Source: Methanomassiliicoccaceae archaeon
GTDB lineage: Archaea > Thermoplasmatota > Thermoplasmata > Methanomassiliicoccales > Methanomethylophilaceae
Direction of reading: 5' to 3'
Length of the DNA: 64,000 nucleotides
Assembly: GCA_031285205.1 (NCBI GenBank)
Contig: JAITWO010000019.1
Location: forward strand, 42,870 to 106,869
A program made the translations under genes and the position numbers. Shown here in pieces: positions 33,936 through 47,814 of the stretch (position 1 is its first letter; every line of letters starts with the position of its first letter). The notes beneath the pieces are model-generated. The model searched no databases and had not been told where the DNA came from. It saw nothing but the letters and a program-made list of their open reading frames with translations.

Positions 33936-36900
33936 GCTATCAGAAGCATCATCAGTATGGACAGCGCCGCGAACGCCCAGACAATGGCCGGTATGCCTGC
34001 CTGTTCGTTGAATACATTATCGCCTGATGCGGATGCGCTGCCGATCGACAGGTCCGTAGGCTCCATCACCAGTTCCACTGTAACTGCTCCTGATGTATCT
34101 TCGTACACCATTTTGAGTACAGGCAACGGATCTGTTGATACATCTCCGTCTGCGTTTATCAGCCGGATATAATATGTGACGGACGAGTGCGCCGGAATGA
34201 TCACATCGAGGTCGCCGCCTTCCAGTACGACATTGTTCGAATCCACTATCGACACAAGCCAATCATCGTCCAATCCTGTCGGTATAATGCTACTCAGCGT
34301 AATCGGAACCCATTTGTCGGTGTCGTTGGTGAATGTCACCGCGAATCCGTACTCGTTCTTGCTTACACGATTGACCGCACCGTCTGAACCTCCGGAATCT
34401 TCGATGTCGTCGATCGTTCCTTCATTCGTGGTGTCCTTCGTATCAAGCACCTTTGTCAATAACGTGGTGCCGAGCAGATTTTGGACAGTGACGGACATGC
34501 TCTCGCTTCCGGACCCGGTCTTATCTGGGTCGTATCCTGCCACCAGGATCACCGTGTGCGATGTTCCGTCATTGGGTATCACCGCATAGTTGGTCGATCC
34601 GGTGCCGTCTACCGTGAATGTCGGCATTATCCAGCTCTTACTCGGTACCATCACAACGGTTGAACCGCTGTTGTTCGTCACGGCCATCGTGATCTCTGCC
34701 GAACCGGAACTGAATGTTGTGGATACGTGAGTTATTATCACGTCCCTGTTCAGTGTGAAATCCTCTGTATTGCCGGGAGACAGGCCTAACGCCGTCTTTG
34801 TTTCATATCCGTCCTTTGTAACTTCGGTTATGTCAATGTTTGTGGATAAGGCAGGCACCTTTATTACATAGTTGCCGCTGGCGTTGGTGGTTGTGGAACC
34901 CTCTGTACCGTCTATCTCGTACGTCACGGTGACGCCTCCGAGCGGTTTGCCGTCCGCATCTTTGACCTTGCCGGAGACATCAACTGTGTCATCATAATCG
35001 GACGGTATCAGATCGCCGATCACGACCTCCATGTTCAGGACCGCTTTCGTTCCGTCATCTAGCATTATCTTATCCAGATATGCTCCCGTGATCTTGATCG
35101 GTGTGTTTGTCAGGAAGTCACGGGGAGTTCCGTTGACGGAGTCCGTGATGACCGCGCTGAAGGTGTACTCGATCTTGCCCTTCGGCATAAGTACTTCGTA
35201 CTCCCCGTTCTTGATCAGTGTTGTTACAGTTGCAATTTTGCTGCCGTCAGATATCTTTATCGTCATCGTTCCGGCGGCTGCCCTGCCTACGTACCCGGCG
35301 ACCGTCACCGCATCCTCAAGCGTTATCTCTATCGGCGTTGCGGGTGTTATGTCAGTATCGGTGATGTCCATATACGCGACCTTCGTCCCCTCCAGGTTCT
35401 TGACGGATATGCTGCTTGAGAATTTGCTGTCGACCAGCTTCATGAAGTATATCCTTGTTGCACCGGTCGAATCCTTCAATATCGTATCGCCGGTGAGGGC
35501 GATCTCATCATCCTCATCCTCCAGAACAACGGTCACGACCATGACCTCTTCGATCTTATCGATGATGTCGATCTCACTGGTGTCAGCATAGACCACGAAA
35601 GAGCCTGTGTAATAATACCATGTGACGCCAGGCTGCAGGTCCTTGGACCCTATCGCCAAGGTGTATGTTCCCGGCGTCAGGTTGTAAGTGCCGTCTGCAT
35701 TGGGTCTCGTTGCGTTCCCGGATGATGTGACGGTTATCTCTGCTAAACTTATGCCTACCAAGGTGCCTGTTTCGCTGCTGACGGTCACCGTTGTGCTGCC
35801 TTCGGCATCGACCTTCACGATGCTGCTACCGATAACGGCGGCCGCGGAGCCGGCCTTGAACGTCATCTTGGTGTCGTCAATAGCGCGGAGCATCACATAT
35901 TTTATGTGTGAAGTTGTGTTCTTCAGCAGTATCGTACCCTTTTCGTCATCGATCGTGATTTCCACTCCGAACTGGTACTCGTCCTCCACCGACGTTTTCA
36001 TATCGGCGACGTAGTCGCACGGATATACGGACATATCGACTTCGCCCTTTCCTACGTCATAGATGACGCCGGTTATTGTTTCAGATGATGCCGGAGCGAT
36101 CACCAGTCCGTATTCCGCTCCGTTGCCGCCGAAGTCCGTGCCATCTTCCTTGGATAACAGCATGACCTGTACTGAGTACGGGTTGTTGTTCGTCAACGTC
36201 ATATCATATTCACCCGGCGATAACCCCGCCGCCATTGCTATGTCAACGTCACCGATTGGATCTATTGGGGAAGATTCCATATCGAATGTACCGTTCTTGC
36301 TCTTGATCTCGTCGATCCCGTGGATTATCTCCACCACGCCTACGTTGGATATGACGTGCATCTCAATGCCCGGTGTTACGCCTGTTTCGGCGTCGTATTT
36401 TACGTAGACATACGAGGTCCTTGATTCGCTTGATGTAGACGGAGCTGATATGGATATTATCAGTTCGCCCGTGAACGTGCCGCTGCTGCTCGTGCTGAAC
36501 GTCGCGTTGCCTGAGCTGAAGGCGACGTATGTGGTTGATGAAGCGAATGTCTTCAGGTCGATCCTTGCCGTTCCTTCCCCAGGCTTGGCGTTGCTGACGC
36601 CGATCTCCATATTCAGTCTGCCGTCACCCTTCTCTATCTTGATGGGGGTGTCTGTGTTCTTGGTCACGTCCAGAGTATTGATCTCTTCGCTGACCCTGTT
36701 CACGATCACGCTTGATAGGTTCACCGTCCTGTTGTTGGCCGTTTGTGTGACGGATGACGTGAACGGTGCGGATGTCGGCCTCAGGAAGTTCCCGAAGACC
36801 AGCTCCGTGGTGCATGAGTATGCTTTTTCCTTGGGCACCATCACATAGTATCCTGCGCCTGCGGTGCATGTGACTATGGTGTATTTGTTATCATCAATGG

Positions 36901-39900
36901 TCGCTGTTATAAAGACCGGGACGAATGATATCTTTGTTGTTGATGATGTGTAGTACACACTGCCGCTGAGCGCTATGGCGTCCGCAAGTTTGATATCGAG
37001 CGTCTCGTCGGTTTCGCCGAGCGATGTTATCCATGCCTTCTTCTCCGGTAGGTTGGCATAAGCGTACACTGTATACTCTGCCGTGCCTGGAAGCAGCACC
37101 GTCACCGACGGCTTATCGTCATCGTCCTCGGGTCCGGCTATCGGGATGTTTATTATCTCGTTGTTCGGTCCTATCAACGACACGACGCCTGCCGCATATA
37201 CGGGCTTGTTATCCTTATCATACGTCATTGTCACGGTGACCTTGCGGCTGTCTGTCCACGGCTCACCGCCGGTCCAGTCCCAGCCGGATATCCAGTCTGC
37301 CGCATTGATATCATCGGTGTCGCTGACCTTTGCATACATCACGACCGTGTCGGCCGTCGACATGGTTTTTATCACCGTGGCTGTGTATGTTTCCGCATTT
37401 CCGTAATCGCCTGTGGGAACGAGTACGGGAACGTGTGTCCCTGCAGCTGTCGCTTTCACCGATGCTGTATATGTGCAGTACGGCGCGTATACGCCGTTGG
37501 TGAGCGTTATCACATCGCCCTCTTTTATCTTCGTTCCGTCGACCTCTATCGTCACTTCCGTTGCATCCACTTTGACCACGGACGGTTTCGAGGTCGAGCC
37601 CATCGTGGCCGTGAACGCAGCGGTGTTCGACGAGAGGGACGATGATGTCAGCATCCAGCCGTTGAATGACGCCGGATCCTGCTGCACCAGGTATTCTCCG
37701 GGGGCCACGTTCATCTTCGCCACTCCGGAGCTGTCGGTGATCGCACTGTCCGCAACCTTAGTTGTGCCGTCCGCGTCCAGATATGTTATGAACACCTCTA
37801 TGTCCGGTACGACCGCTCCGTATGAATTCTTCACGGTGACATCCACGGCCACCGTCTTCACGTTTATCTCACCGACGTTCATTATGCCGGGATAGAGCGT
37901 GAACGTCCCTGTGTAGATGGAGACGTCGTTGAGTGTCATCGTCACCGTGTATGTGTCCGGTACAACGTTCTCGGCAAAGTCGCCGATGGCGTCGGGATTG
38001 AGTGTGTACACTTTCCCTGAATATTTTCCTTCGAGTTCGATGAGCACGTCCGTTACGGCGGCCGATACCGCGTCCAGCCCTGTGATCTTTCCCTCCAGCT
38101 CTGCCCATGGTATCTTGATGTCTGTTGAGCCTGCCGGGCCTCTGTACACTTCCATCGCGTATATCGATCCGCAGTATACTCCTATCTCATTGAAGCTTGC
38201 GGAATTCGGGACCATGATGCCGTACTCGCCGTTCTCGTTCGTCTTGGTCTGACCTATGAGATTCCCGTCCGCATCGAAGAGCGCAACGGTCATTCCTCCT
38301 ATCCCTTCAGACTTCGGGGCCGGTGTATTCACGGTACCGCTGACGGTTTCACCAACTCCGTTGTACTTCAGGAACGCCATCCCGCCGAAGTAGTTGATGA
38401 TCCCGCCCTGTTCTTCCTGAAGAGCCTGAGCTTTGTATGCGTCCATGAGCTCCCACTCGCCGGAATAGTCATCCTCGGGGTTGTATGTGGCCCACCATGC
38501 ATCGATATCAAATGTGCTCATTCCGAATCCGGGGTACGCTTTGTATGTACCGTCGCTGAGCATCAGCCCCCTTATCAGGGCGTTGATCGAAAGGCCCGGA
38601 TCGTTGGTCATTGCCTTGTAGTCCTCTAACGACATGCCTACGAGCGATTTCCATATCATCGTCTCGTACATTCTGTCGGTGTAAGTGTAATAGTATCCCT
38701 GGTAGGGGACCCCGGCCGTGTAATATTTCGGAACGGCGCCGTTGCTGTCAAGATGATAGTCATTAAGGAACGCCAGTGTGCTGAATATGCTGCTGTCACC
38801 ATAGTATATCGGAAGCATCGTCCCCGTCACGCCGACGTACCCTATCTGGTGTCCCGTCGCGTTGCATACCGCATTATAGATCTCTGCCATCTCCCCGTCG
38901 GTGAGATTCGTTGTCATGTAATAAACTGCAACGATATACATCGCGTTCTCACCCGATATGTTGAGGTCGGTGGCACCGAATATGTTCGGGTTGAACTTCA
39001 CGTAGTCGACGTTTGTGGCATCCGCTGACATCGACACCGGGACCTTTCCGTCCTCGATTATACGTTTAAGGTCCGTGAACGTCTGACCTGATATCACATC
39101 GAGTGCCGACCTGTCGTGGTCGATCAGTCTGACGATCATGGATGCTGTGGATCCGGATGGCGAACTCAACAATATGTTGGACGCTGCGGCAGCACCTCCT
39201 CCGAAGAGGTCCGCGACAACGTCGAATCCTCCTCTGGCTATCGCTTCCGCACCGTAATCCAGCCATGTCGCCAGCGCTGCATCCGGTTGGTTCTCGGAAT
39301 AGTGTGCCCATGCCTCCGAGAGGCTCCAGTTATTGTCCTTGATATAATAGTTGGTCGCACCGAGGTAATTGATGCTTTCCTCGCTGGATGCACCGAGGTG
39401 CATGTCCGCGGTGTAATTGGCCTTCTCGTTGCTCGGTATGCTTGCGTCGACCGCATAGAGCACATTGGGCACCAGCAGCATCAGCACCGTTGCGAGCACT
39501 GCGATGAACGGCGCCGGCTTCAGAACCTTCCTCCATATCGATCTGGGGGTTGCGCCTTTGAAGCTTGCCAGATAATCTTTCAGTTTGATCCAGCGCAGGA
39601 GCCACATTATCACCACGCCGGTGCCTATGGCGTACATGGGCGCAGCGAGATACGCCAGGTCGACGCTCCTCCAACTGAAGAACAGCATCGCGACGAACCA
39701 CATTGTTATGAACATGTATGACGGCGAGGATGCCTTCTTGGGCAGCCTGATGAGCCTCCGGGCGGCGACTGCGAACGAGAACCACATCGTTACCATCCCG
39801 GCGTATATCGCCTGCGTTGATAGCGTGACGCCGTTATACAGCGTCATGAGCGATCTGAACTTCCCCTCCGCATACGGGTAGAATCCCGATGTCATCGCAT

Positions 39901-40942
39901 CATGCAATGAAGGTATGAAGAACGCGGTGACCGTAAAGACCGCCGCCAGTATTACTATCGACACCGGTATTGTTATCACCCAAACGCGGTGCGATGCTAT
40001 TAAGAGGGATATCACGACCAGCAGCAGCGCCAGACAGAGCGGGCCTGCAATGAGCATCGTCATTCCCATCAGCAGTACATAGTACAGCGATACAACGAGA
40101 AGTGACAGTATCATCACCGTTCCGTACAGCGACACATAGCTGAGCGCCCGGTCCCCCCTTATGCGGTCAGCGACCGTCTGGACCACCATTATGAACGAGA
40201 TGAGCATTATCACCGATATGAACCCGATCCATGACAGCTGAAGCGCTATCAGCGAAAGGGTTGCGAAGATCATGTTCCTGAACACTTTCTTATCTTTGAA
40301 CGGTGCGAGCATGTTGTTCTTTGCCGACACATCCGCCGCAGGCCTTTTGAGCGCCTTGACCGCCCTCAGCAGGAACAATGTCATCAGAACGAAGAAGAAC
40401 ACGAAGAAGGCACTTTCAGTACCGTTGGAAAATACAGTCTGCACTATAGCAACTGACGATATCGCGAAGAATGCCGATGCCACGATAGCGGCCCTGCGGC
40501 TGAACATCTCCTTCGCCAGGAGGTATACGGGAATGCATGTCAGCGCACCGACGATCGCCGTGGAGAAGGCGAGCGCCGCGCTTGCGGCCTCAGCTGCTGA
40601 GAATCCGAACAGCGTCAGCGGGAATGCCGCTGCGGCAACTGCCCAGTCGAACAGCGGCGGGTTGTAATTCAGCCCGCCGAACGGATAGTTCAGCGCGGAA
40701 TCTGTGACGATGGGAGTTCCGTTCGTTAATATATGTTCGATCACCCGTAAGTGATATGCGGCGTCCGACCCGCCGGACAGCGCAAATCCGCTGTCTGCGG
40801 AGGTACCGTATGCGAAAAAGACCCTCAGTATTAAGGCTATGAGGACTATCGCAGACAATACCGTCAGTGAACGCCAGTGGTCTTTGGCCCAACTTCCTTT
40901 ATTGCCCGATGCGGGCTTTGAACTATCTTTCGACTGACGCAT
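33893..40942 (-). CDS. aglB: giant oligosaccharyltransferase AglB/STT3 with ~1450-residue beta-domain extension
   Basis: STT3-family enzymes transfer lipid-linked glycans onto Asn-X-Ser/Thr sites outside the cell. The first ~500 residues of this 2349-residue protein hold about 12-13 membrane helices, the first loop motif 'GGSDAAYHLRVIEH' (residues 57-70) and 'FSNGTESAFF'. The catalytic-site WWDYG appears as WLDYG (residues 560-564). The STT3-like soluble domain ends near residue 865. Then follow about 1450 residues of serial carboxypeptidase-regulatory/CnaB-like beta domains (e.g. 'GKVKDADGKPLGGVTVTYEI'), and a final membrane helix 'IVWAFAALSILMMLLIAWMG'. Ordinary AglB has 600-1000 residues. 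SD GGAGAT lies 8 bases before the ATG. Confidence 0.9.
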   Translation of the reverse strand: MRQSKDSSKPASGNKGSWAKDHWRSLTVLSAIVLIALILRVFFAYGTSADSGFALSGGSDAAYHLRVIEHILTNGTPIVTDSALNYPFGGLNYNPPLFDWAVAAAAFPLTLFGFSAAEAASAALAFSTAIVGALTCIPVYLLAKEMFSRRAAIVASAFFAISSVAIVQTVFSNGTESAFFVFFFVLMTLFLLRAVKALKRPAADVSAKNNMLAPFKDKKVFRNMIFATLSLIALQLSWIGFISVIMLISFIMVVQTVADRIRGDRALSYVSLYGTVMILSLLVVSLYYVLLMGMTMLIAGPLCLALLLVVISLLIASHRVWVITIPVSIVILAAVFTVTAFFIPSLHDAMTSGFYPYAEGKFRSLMTLYNGVTLSTQAIYAGMVTMWFSFAVAARRLIRLPKKASSPSYMFITMWFVAMLFFSWRSVDLAYLAAPMYAIGTGVVIMWLLRWIKLKDYLASFKGATPRSIWRKVLKPAPFIAVLATVLMLLVPNVLYAVDASIPSNEKANYTADMHLGASSEESINYLGATNYYIKDNNWSLSEAWAHYSENQPDAALATWLDYGAEAIARGGFDVVADLFGGGAAAASNILLSSPSGSTASMIVRLIDHDRSALDVISGQTFTDLKRIIEDGKVPVSMSADATNVDYVKFNPNIFGATDLNISGENAMYIVAVYYMTTNLTDGEMAEIYNAVCNATGHQIGYVGVTGTMLPIYYGDSSIFSTLAFLNDYHLDSNGAVPKYYTAGVPYQGYYYTYTDRMYETMIWKSLVGMSLEDYKAMTNDPGLSINALIRGLMLSDGTYKAYPGFGMSTFDIDAWWATYNPEDDYSGEWELMDAYKAQALQEEQGGIINYFGGMAFLKYNGVGETVSGTVNTPAPKSEGIGGMTVALFDADGNLIGQTKTNENGEYGIMVPNSASFNEIGVYCGSIYAMEVYRGPAGSTDIKIPWAELEGKITGLDAVSAAVTDVLIELEGKYSGKVYTLNPDAIGDFAENVVPDTYTVTMTLNDVSIYTGTFTLYPGIMNVGEINVKTVAVDVTVKNSYGAVVPDIEVFITYLDADGTTKVADSAITDSSGVAKMNVAPGEYLVQQDPASFNGWMLTSSSLSSNTAAFTATMGSTSKPSVVKVDATEVTIEVDGTKIKEGDVITLTNGVYAPYCTYTASVKATAAGTHVPVLVPTGDYGNAETYTATVIKTMSTADTVVMYAKVSDTDDINAADWISGWDWTGGEPWTDSRKVTVTMTYDKDNKPVYAAGVVSLIGPNNEIINIPIAGPEDDDDKPSVTVLLPGTAEYTVYAYANLPEKKAWITSLGETDETLDIKLADAIALSGSVYYTSSTTKISFVPVFITATIDDNKYTIVTCTAGAGYYVMVPKEKAYSCTTELVFGNFLRPTSAPFTSSVTQTANNRTVNLSSVIVNRVSEEINTLDVTKNTDTPIKIEKGDGRLNMEIGVSNAKPGEGTARIDLKTFASSTTYVAFSSGNATFSTSSSGTFTGELIISISAPSTSSESRTSYVYVKYDAETGVTPGIEMHVISNVGVVEIIHGIDEIKSKNGTFDMESSPIDPIGDVDIAMAAGLSPGEYDMTLTNNNPYSVQVMLLSKEDGTDFGGNGAEYGLVIAPASSETITGVIYDVGKGEVDMSVYPCDYVADMKTSVEDEYQFGVEITIDDEKGTILLKNTTSHIKYVMLRAIDDTKMTFKAGSAAAVIGSSIVKVDAEGSTTVTVSSETGTLVGISLAEITVTSSGNATRPNADGTYNLTPGTYTLAIGSKDLQPGVTWYYYTGSFVVYADTSEIDIIDKIEEVMVVTVVLEDEDDEIALTGDTILKDSTGATRIYFMKLVDSKFSSSISVKNLEGTKVAYMDITDTDITPATPIEITLEDAVTVAGYVGRAAAGTMTIKISDGSKIATVTTLIKNGEYEVLMPKGKIEYTFSAVITDSVNGTPRDFLTNTPIKITGAYLDKIMLDDGTKAVLNMEVVIGDLIPSDYDDTVDVSGKVKDADGKPLGGVTVTYEIDGTEGSTTTNASGNYVIKVPALSTNIDITEVTKDGYETKTALGLSPGNTEDFTLNRDVIITHVSTTFSSGSAEITMAVTNNSGSTVVMVPSKSWIMPTFTVDGTGSTNYAVIPNDGTSHTVILVAGYDPDKTGSGSESMSVTVQNLLGTTLLTKVLDTKDTTNEGTIDDIEDSGGSDGAVNRVSKNEYGFAVTFTNDTDKWVPITLSSIIPTGLDDDWLVSIVDSNNVVLEGGDLDVIIPAHSSVTYYIRLINADGDVSTDPLPVLKMVYEDTSGAVTVELVMEPTDLSIGSASASGDNVFNEQAGIPAIVWAFAALSILMMLLIAWMGIRRGVFLRKR

Positions 40943-40983
40943 TCTACAATCTCCACACCATAGAATGACGGTCCATTAGCGAG

Positions 40984-40996
40984 ATAATATAAATAT
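40984..40996 (-). promoter_or_regulatory. aglB TATA element
   Basis: On the minus strand ATATTTATATTAT lies about 46 bases upstream of the aglB ATG at 40942, leaving room for a short leader that contains GGAGAT. Confidence 0.55.
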
Positions 40997-41036
40997 GCTT
41001 TTAGACGCGCTATATCTGTAAAAAATATATAGTGGG

Positions 41037-41681
41037 TCACAGAACGGCCCGTATCTCGTTTTCTATCTCCGATGCCGTCCTTTTCGGATCTTGTGAGGAA
41101 TATATCGCCCTGCCGACTATCACATGATCGGCGCCTGCAGATATCGCTGCCGATGCGCTTCCGCCCTGTGCCCCGACCCCCGGCGACAGTATCTTCCTTG
41201 CGCCGATGATCCTCCTTATATCGGCGATCCTTTCCGGCCTCGTTGCCGGTGCTATGAATCCGGCCACACCACACTTTACGCCGATGACCGCCATCTCCTC
41301 CGCATGCTTCGCCGTGAACGTCGCCCCTCCGGGATGGCTCATCTCCGTGACCGCATATATCTCCGCTTTCCCGGCTGCCCCGACCGCAGCCTTCAGTGAG
41401 TCCTCCCCTGTGAACGCATGGACGATGACCGCGGATGCGCCCCTTGATACGGCGCCCTCGACTATCAGACGTACCGTGTTCGGTATGTCCGCAACTTTGA
41501 AATCACATATCACGTCCGTCATTTTTGATAATTCGGTGATCATCTCCGGTCCGGCCGACAGCACAAGCGGCCAGTTGATCTTCACCGCATCGATGTGCTC
41601 TCTGACATCATTGACGACCTTCAGCGCCTTTTTCTTATCTGTCTCATCCAACGCCAGGACTATGCGTGTATTCTTTTTCAT
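41037..41681 (-). CDS. pyrF: orotidine 5'-phosphate decarboxylase
   Basis: PyrF decarboxylates OMP to UMP, the last step of de novo pyrimidine synthesis. The 214-residue TIM-barrel protein has the catalytic DxKxxD array in 'DVICDFKVADIPNTVRL', an N-terminal 'ALDETDKKKAL', and the phosphate-binding C terminus 'LSPGVGAQGGSASAA...VIVGRAIYSS'. It ends 95 bases before aglB and is followed by a T6 tract. Its start is only some 48 bases from the divergent radical SAM start, with an AT core between. Confidence 0.95.
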   Translation of the reverse strand: MKKNTRIVLALDETDKKKALKVVNDVREHIDAVKINWPLVLSAGPEMITELSKMTDVICDFKVADIPNTVRLIVEGAVSRGASAVIVHAFTGEDSLKAAVGAAGKAEIYAVTEMSHPGGATFTAKHAEEMAVIGVKCGVAGFIAPATRPERIADIRRIIGARKILSPGVGAQGGSASAAISAGADHVIVGRAIYSSQDPKRTASEIENEIRAVL

Positions 41682-41706
41682 CCATGCCTGAATCCGAGAA
41701 AGGATT

Positions 41707-41717
41707 ATTAAAACATC
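41707..41717. promoter_or_regulatory. shared AT core between pyrF and radical SAM gene
   Basis: ATTATTAAAAC lies about 30 bases from the pyrF ATG (41681) and 18-24 bases from the ATG cluster at 41729-41735 on the plus strand. It could serve as TATA element for both directions. Confidence 0.4.
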
Positions 41718-41728
41718 GTATCGTTAGG

Positions 41729-42793
41729 ATGATGATGGCTATCAAAAGACTTGGGTCGGGATCCTCCGCGAACGGGAAGATCGCGAAGGGCTGCGAGCAT
41801 TGTATGAACGGCAGTAAGATGGTCCTCTTCGTGACCGGAAAGTGCGGTACCGGATGTTTTTACTGTCCCGTGTCCGATGAGAAGATGGGGAGGGACGTTA
41901 CATACGCGAACGAAAAAAGGATCATGAGCATGGATGAGATGATCGCCGAGGCAGAATCGATGGACGCCACCGGGACGGGGATCACCGGCGGGGACCCGTT
42001 GCTGAACATGGAACGAACGCTGTCTGCGATAAAGATGCTGAAGGAAAGGTTCGGCAGGGGGCATCATATCCATCTGTACACGTCGTCCATAGACTTTGAG
42101 AAGGCGATGAGACTGGAGGCGGCGGGCCTCGATGAGATGAGGTTTCATCCTCCCGTCCTTGTTTGGGAGCATATTGATGACACTGATCTCGGAAAGATCA
42201 TATCGGCTGCGGAGATGGACGTGGGCATTGAGGTCCCGTCCCTCCCGGACCATGCGCCGCAACTGGAAAAACTGATCGGCGACGTTGCAAAGATGGGCAT
42301 CGACTTCATCAACGTGAACGAATTGGAATTCTCGGAAAGCAATTGGGAAATGATGGGTGCCAGACGGTACGAATTAAAGGACGGTGCATCCTCGGCTGTA
42401 CTCGATTCTGACAAGACCGCGAAGCGGCTGATGAAGAAGTTCTCCGATGTGGACATACACTTCTGCTCCTCGTCGTTCAAGGATTCGGTCCAGTTACGGA
42501 AACGCCTGATACGCATGGCTGAAAGAACGGCAAAGGAGTATGACGTCGTCACGGAAGACGGGACTGTATTGAAGGGACTGATCTATGCGGACGACCTCGA
42601 GGCCGCGGCCGGATTGTTGCGTGACGAGTACGACGTCCCGGATGAGCTCATGTTCATTGATCCTGTCAGGAAAAGGATGGAGATAGCATCATGGATTATC
42701 GAAGAGATTGCATCAGAACTTCCGTTCAAGTGCTACATCGTGGAAGAATACCCTACCGCAGACAGACTGGAAGTTGAGAGGACGCCGCTCTGA
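41729..42793 (+). CDS. radical SAM protein (COG2108-like)
   Basis: This ~354-residue radical SAM enzyme binds its cluster through CxxxCxxC in 'TGKCGTGCFYCPVS'. Upstream is a further pair of cysteines 'KGCEHCMNGSKMVLF' and downstream the SAM-binding 'GITGGDPLLNME'. It resembles the archaeal COG2108 group annotated as pyruvate-formate-lyase-activating-like, with no proven substrate. The start is uncertain: ATG 41729/41732/41735 fits the TATA core, whereas ATG 41684 would leave only two bases to the divergent pyrF start. It converges on nusA across a hairpin. Confidence 0.85.
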   Translation: MMMAIKRLGSGSSANGKIAKGCEHCMNGSKMVLFVTGKCGTGCFYCPVSDEKMGRDVTYANEKRIMSMDEMIAEAESMDATGTGITGGDPLLNMERTLSAIKMLKERFGRGHHIHLYTSSIDFEKAMRLEAAGLDEMRFHPPVLVWEHIDDTDLGKIISAAEMDVGIEVPSLPDHAPQLEKLIGDVAKMGIDFINVNELEFSESNWEMMGARRYELKDGASSAVLDSDKTAKRLMKKFSDVDIHFCSSSFKDSVQLRKRLIRMAERTAKEYDVVTEDGTVLKGLIYADDLEAAAGLLRDEYDVPDELMFIDPVRKRMEIASWIIEEIASELPFKCYIVEEYPTADRLEVERTPL

Positions 42794-42820
42794 TCGTGTA
42801 AGAATAAAATAATGTGTGAG

Positions 42821-42850
42821 GATCGCGGCTCCTTGCGGAGCCACGATTTT
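42821..42850. terminator. hairpin terminator between radical SAM gene and RNA polymerase operon
   Basis: The stem ATCGCGGCTCC with GGAGCCACGAT (loop TTGC) is 11 bp with one mismatch. TTTT follows on the plus strand and a T-rich tract (ATTATTTTATTCTT) follows on the minus strand after ~10 bases, so it may be bidirectional. Confidence 0.75.
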
Positions 42851-42890
42851 CCGTCTGATAAGATGTTTCGGTCCCTTGGACGACCGGGGG

Positions 42891-43319
42891 TCAGTCGACG
42901 CTTATGCTCTGTATCTCGTGATGCCTGTTCACGATATCTCTTGCGATGCGCAGATTCTTTCCTGCTTTGCCGATCGCACGTCCTTTGAGCTTCGGATCGA
43001 CGGTGATGGTCGCGTGGGTTATATTCCCGCGCTGCTCGATCACCACTTTCTGCGGCTCGTATATATGGAACACATTTTTAACGAACTGTTCCGGATCGTC
43101 CGAGTACTCTACGACCTGAATGTTCTTCCCGGTGCGGTCCTTCAGTTTTATCACGTGCTCTCCTTTCTTGCCGACCGCGATATTACCCTGCCCCATTTCA
43201 ACAACGAACACCAGTTTCTCGTCGGCATCCATGCAATCAATGACATTCGCCTTTGTTATCTGCTCAAAGAGCGAGATATACATCAGCGTGTCTTCGGTCA
43301 GTACGATCTCTGCGGACAT
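42891..43319 (-). CDS. nusA: NusA-like KH-domain transcription factor
   Basis: This 142-residue archaeal NusA consists of two KH domains without the S1 and N-terminal RNA polymerase-binding parts of bacterial NusA. The GxxG loops are visible in 'NIAVGKKGEHVIKLK' and 'GRAIGKAGKNLRIARD'. It probably binds nascent RNA. It is the last gene of the RNA polymerase operon, 4 bases after rpl30e. In many archaea rps12, rps7 and elongation factor genes follow; here the operon ends at a terminator. Confidence 0.94.
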   Translation of the reverse strand: MSAEIVLTEDTLMYISLFEQITKANVIDCMDADEKLVFVVEMGQGNIAVGKKGEHVIKLKDRTGKNIQVVEYSDDPEQFVKNVFHIYEPQKVVIEQRGNITHATITVDPKLKGRAIGKAGKNLRIARDIVNRHHEIQSISVD

Positions 43320-43323
43320 ATTC

Positions 43324-47810
<4,487 letters not shown>

Positions 47811-47814
<4 letters not shown>

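Noticed and set aside
40942..41037. aglB and pyrF as a single operon
   Set aside because: The 94-base gap holds a T6 tract after pyrF and a strong TATA element before aglB, so separate transcripts are more likely.
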